64,000 bases of DNA from GCA-002733465 sp039969155 (GTDB taxonomy: Bacteria > Pseudomonadota > Gammaproteobacteria > Enterobacterales > Kangiellaceae). Below, piece by piece: positions 61,610-64,000 of the stretch (the stretch's first letter is position 1; each line of letters opens with the position of its first letter). Position numbers and translations under genes: made by a program. The notes beneath the pieces were generated by a model, which saw nothing but the letters and a program-made list of their open reading frames with translations, did no database searches and was not told where the DNA came from. Location of the stretch: the NCBI GenBank assembly GCA_039969155.1, contig JBDVOJ010000083.1, positions 1-64,000 of the forward strand. The letters run 5' to 3'.

Positions 61610-64000
61610 TTATCTGGCCAATAAAGATTGTCTAGCTTGGCTTTCGTTCAAAGGGTCTGAAATAAGAAACCCTTGACCGTACTTACAGCCTTGATTAGTG
61701 AGGTATTCCAATTGCTCGGCACTCTCTATCCCTTTCGCTATGGTGGCGACATTTATGTTATCCATCATACTAATCAGACTGACCAAAATTTTGTCATCCA
61801 CCGTAGATTTACCGATGTTTCTAGTTAGTCGTTTAGATAACTTAACAGAGTGGAATTTAATGGACGTCACGTCATTTAGAGACGCTCTTAATTTGCCAAA
61901 ATCATCTAGTACCATATTAATCCCCAAACCATATATTTCTTTGAGGTAGGGCTCTAACTTTTTAATCGAGAATGACGGGTCGCCCTCTAGAATAGCGATA
62001 AATACAAACTTAGGATTGATTCTGTGAGATGAAAGCTTGGTCTTTATAAAGTCGATTGCATGGTTGGTCGCTAAGTATTCCGCACTAAGATTAATATTAA
62101 TGCATACTGAAAGGCCTTCTTCGTTCCAGCGCTGGAGTGTCGCAAACGCACTGCTAATTAACCAATCGGAAAATTCTCTGTGCATGCCTAGTTCCGAGAC
62201 CAACGGCAAGAATTGAGAGGGATAAATAATCCTATCGTCATCGGCTCTCCAACGTAAATTGATATCGAGTTCGATAATTCGATTAGTTTTTAGCTCTATG
62301 ATAGGTTGGAATACTAGATAAAGTTCGCTTTCTTCAAGCGCTTTACTTAATTTGTGTTCTAAGGCTACTCGCTCTAGAGCTTTCTTGTTACTATCTTCGT
62401 GATAGTACTTGAATAAGTTTGAACCTTGTTTCTTCGTTTGAGCGAGTGCAGTTTCTCCTTTGGTAATTAACTCACTCCAGTTTTCTCCATCATCTGGATA
62501 ACTTGAAATACCTGCACAGGCAGAAATGTTGATTTGTTGGCTACTGAGTTCAATCGGCTTTGCGAGCTCTCTGAGTAATTGATTGACCGTATGCTGAACG
62601 TTGCTTTCATCTGATGTGTGCTGAATCACGATTAGAAATATATCTGGCTCGTAACGAGCGAGTAGATCATTTTTTCTGATGTAAGGGAGTAGCCTTGAAG
62701 TTAGTTGGGAGAAAAGCGAGTCCACCGAGCCTGGCCTTAAAGCCGATTTGAGCTTATCAAAATGATCTATGCCCAAAAATATGAGAGACATCGATTCAGA
62801 GTTATTTCGGCAAGAAGCAATTTGTTGGCGCAGTCGGTCAAATGCGAGAGTTTTGCTGGGTAAGCCGGTGGAGCGGTCATAGAAATGATTCCTGAGACTT
62901 TTGTTTTCAGCATCTTTAGCTTGAAGTACCTCACTCATCACCACAACGTAACCAACTTTTTCACGTCCCATTTGAATCAGGTTAATTTTAACTTCTATTG
63001 CAAAACTAGCGGCATTCTTTCGCGCAATGGTACTTTGACCATGCCAACGATTATGGCTCTCTAAATGATTTAAAATGCTCTGAGTTTCTTGGCTGGATGA
63101 ACGAGCCATTGCGACTTCGATCATGCTTTTACCAACTAAACTATTAGATGGAAAACCAGTGGTGTATTCATAGGCCTGATTGACGAAGAGAATCTTAAAG
63201 TCTTTATCCAAGATGAGAATAATATCTTGAGTAGAATCAAAAGCGTCACTGTAAAGATTTAGTTTGTTTTCCATGTTTTTTTCATGGTCTACATTTTTCC
63301 AAATTCCAGTAGCTCGCATTGGTAGACCGGCTTTTTGATATTCACTAATCCTTCCTTGGAAGTTACACCAGAACCAATGCTTAAAGAAATAGCAACGATA
63401 AGAAATATCAATTTCGTCAGTCTCACCAGAAAGAAACTTTTCCCATTCATTTCTTGCATTGCTCAAATCGTCTGGGTGGATTGACCCAATATATTGCTCA
63501 AGTGATAGCTCGAGCGGCTGATGTTGATATTGAGAGATTTTAAATGAAGATAAGCGATAATCACCCGGTGCAATCATACAGTCCCAGACACCTCTGCTTT
63601 CATCTAATAAGGCCAGTTCCAAACGCTTTTCGTTTTCTTTTACTCTTTTAACTAAGGTTTTGGATTTTTGGTATTTTTTGTACCAGTACCTACTTAACGT
63701 GACAACTAAAATAAACACCAGAATAAATAACGCGTATTGGCCGATTGATTCCAACCGGTTCGCTTTAGTCACTCTTATTTTTATCGGTGTAGTCTCAGAA
63801 GTATTTGATTCATTAACTGTTTTGGAACGTAGATATAAAGTGTGCTCTCCAACCGGCAGATCAGTAATCGTTAGTCTTGCGATGGTGGTGTAGCGGCGTT
63901 CGGTGGCATTGTCGCTATCAAACCAATATTCAAATACTGAAGAATAGGTGCGTTTATAGTCAAAATTAGTTAGTTGCAGTTCGAGCAAGTCATTGGTTTC
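61610..64000 (-). CDS. Y_Y_Y-PAS-GGDEF-EAL sensor protein with degenerate active sites (5' end outside window)
   Basis: At least 797 residues; the frame is open at the right edge. From the edge: a Y_Y_Y-type domain (EYWFDSDNATERRYTTIARLTITDLPVGEHTLYLRSK), which usually follows a Reg_prop propeller, a transmembrane helix (YALFILVFILVVTLSRYWY), two PAS-like domains, then GGDEF and EAL domains. The GGDEF signature is YEPDIF, and the EAL motif is DIN (LDINLRW). DDFG is kept, but AEGVE reads AKGIE. Both enzymatic sites look dead, so it probably binds rather than makes or cuts c-di-GMP. Confidence 0.85.
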   Translation of the reverse strand, partial: ETNDLLELQLTNFDYKRTYSSVFEYWFDSDNATERRYTTIARLTITDLPVGEHTLYLRSKTVNESNTSETTPIKIRVTKANRLESIGQYALFILVFILVVTLSRYWYKKYQKSKTLVKRVKENEKRLELALLDESRGVWDCMIAPGDYRLSSFKISQYQHQPLELSLEQYIGSIHPDDLSNARNEWEKFLSGETDEIDISYRCYFFKHWFWCNFQGRISEYQKAGLPMRATGIWKNVDHEKNMENKLNLYSDAFDSTQDIILILDKDFKILFVNQAYEYTTGFPSNSLVGKSMIEVAMARSSSQETQSILNHLESHNRWHGQSTIARKNAASFAIEVKINLIQMGREKVGYVVVMSEVLQAKDAENKSLRNHFYDRSTGLPSKTLAFDRLRQQIASCRNNSESMSLIFLGIDHFDKLKSALRPGSVDSLFSQLTSRLLPYIRKNDLLARYEPDIFLIVIQHTSDESNVQHTVNQLLRELAKPIELSSQQINISACAGISSYPDDGENWSELITKGETALAQTKKQGSNLFKYYHEDSNKKALERVALEHKLSKALEESELYLVFQPIIELKTNRIIELDINLRWRADDDRIIYPSQFLPLVSELGMHREFSDWLISSAFATLQRWNEEGLSVCININLSAEYLATNHAIDFIKTKLSSHRINPKFVFIAILEGDPSFSIKKLEPYLKEIYGLGINMVLDDFGKLRASLNDVTSIKFHSVKLSKRLTRNIGKSTVDDKILVSLISMMDNINVATIAKGIESAEQLEYLTNQGCKYGQGFLISDPLNESQARQSLLAR

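Noticed and set aside
1..64000. CRISPR arrays, tRNA or rRNA genes, prophage or transposase genes
   Set aside because: Looked for and not seen: no regularly spaced 25-40-bp repeats, no cloverleaf or rRNA-like sequence, and no integrase, transposase or phage structural gene recognised.

Overview
The window is A+T-rich DNA from a free-living, probably marine, gammaproteobacterium. The evidence is the complete S10-spc-alpha ribosomal operon order, four large TonB-dependent receptors, RadA, EttA, MurI, PilZ and GGDEF/EAL proteins, and a secreted M14 peptidase with PKD domains. A Kangiella/Aliikangiella-like or Alteromonadales-like relative would fit, but the genus is a guess.

Layout. (1) 1-15100 is an accessory region for outer-membrane uptake. 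It holds three TonB-dependent receptors (one cut by the left edge), a TPR-sulfotransferase, one membrane-bound winged-helix/beta-propeller regulator, and three tiny regulators that are a lone OmpR-type winged helix. The intergenic DNA carries TTGAA/TTCAA half-sites at exact 11-bp intervals, the spacing that PhoB/OmpR-type winged helices read. A further set of such arrays lies upstream of the fourth receptor at 46.6 kb. This candidate regulon is the main novelty. (2) 15100-32190 is housekeeping: rpsO-pnp, then the S10, spc and alpha operons from rpsJ to rplQ, including the 37-residue L36 gene. The str genes (rpsL-rpsG-fusA-tuf) are not next to rpsJ. Structured leaders are visible before rpsO, rpsJ, rplE and rpsM. 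(3) 32200-38910 is mixed: an Lgt paralogue, a HigBA-like toxin-antitoxin pair, a GNAT acetyltransferase, a DUF2970 protein, a DnaJ-related protein, and a two-gene operon. That operon encodes an Npt/Tlc-type transporter with a cadherin-like tail and an exported PPP-phosphatase/FAM20-like-kinase fusion, the second notable candidate system. (4) 39100-46250 holds radA, a chemoreceptor with a small outer-membrane protein, PilZ, a YlqF-type GTPase, DUF3820, MOSC and VOC proteins. (5) 46600-64000 holds the fourth TonB receptor, a small repeat protein, a HEAT-cyclophilin, EttA, an exported-looking NUDIX, the M14-PKD peptidase, a DTW protein with MurI, an SLT-type lipoprotein, a PlsB-like acyltransferase, PilZ, and a large sensor with degenerate GGDEF and EAL domains, cut by the right edge.

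How the parts may work together (inference): local winged-helix proteins would control receptor genes through phased half-sites, matching uptake of some organic ligand to need. The ribosomal block is expected to be autoregulated through its leaders. Functions are assigned by reading motifs, not by database search.
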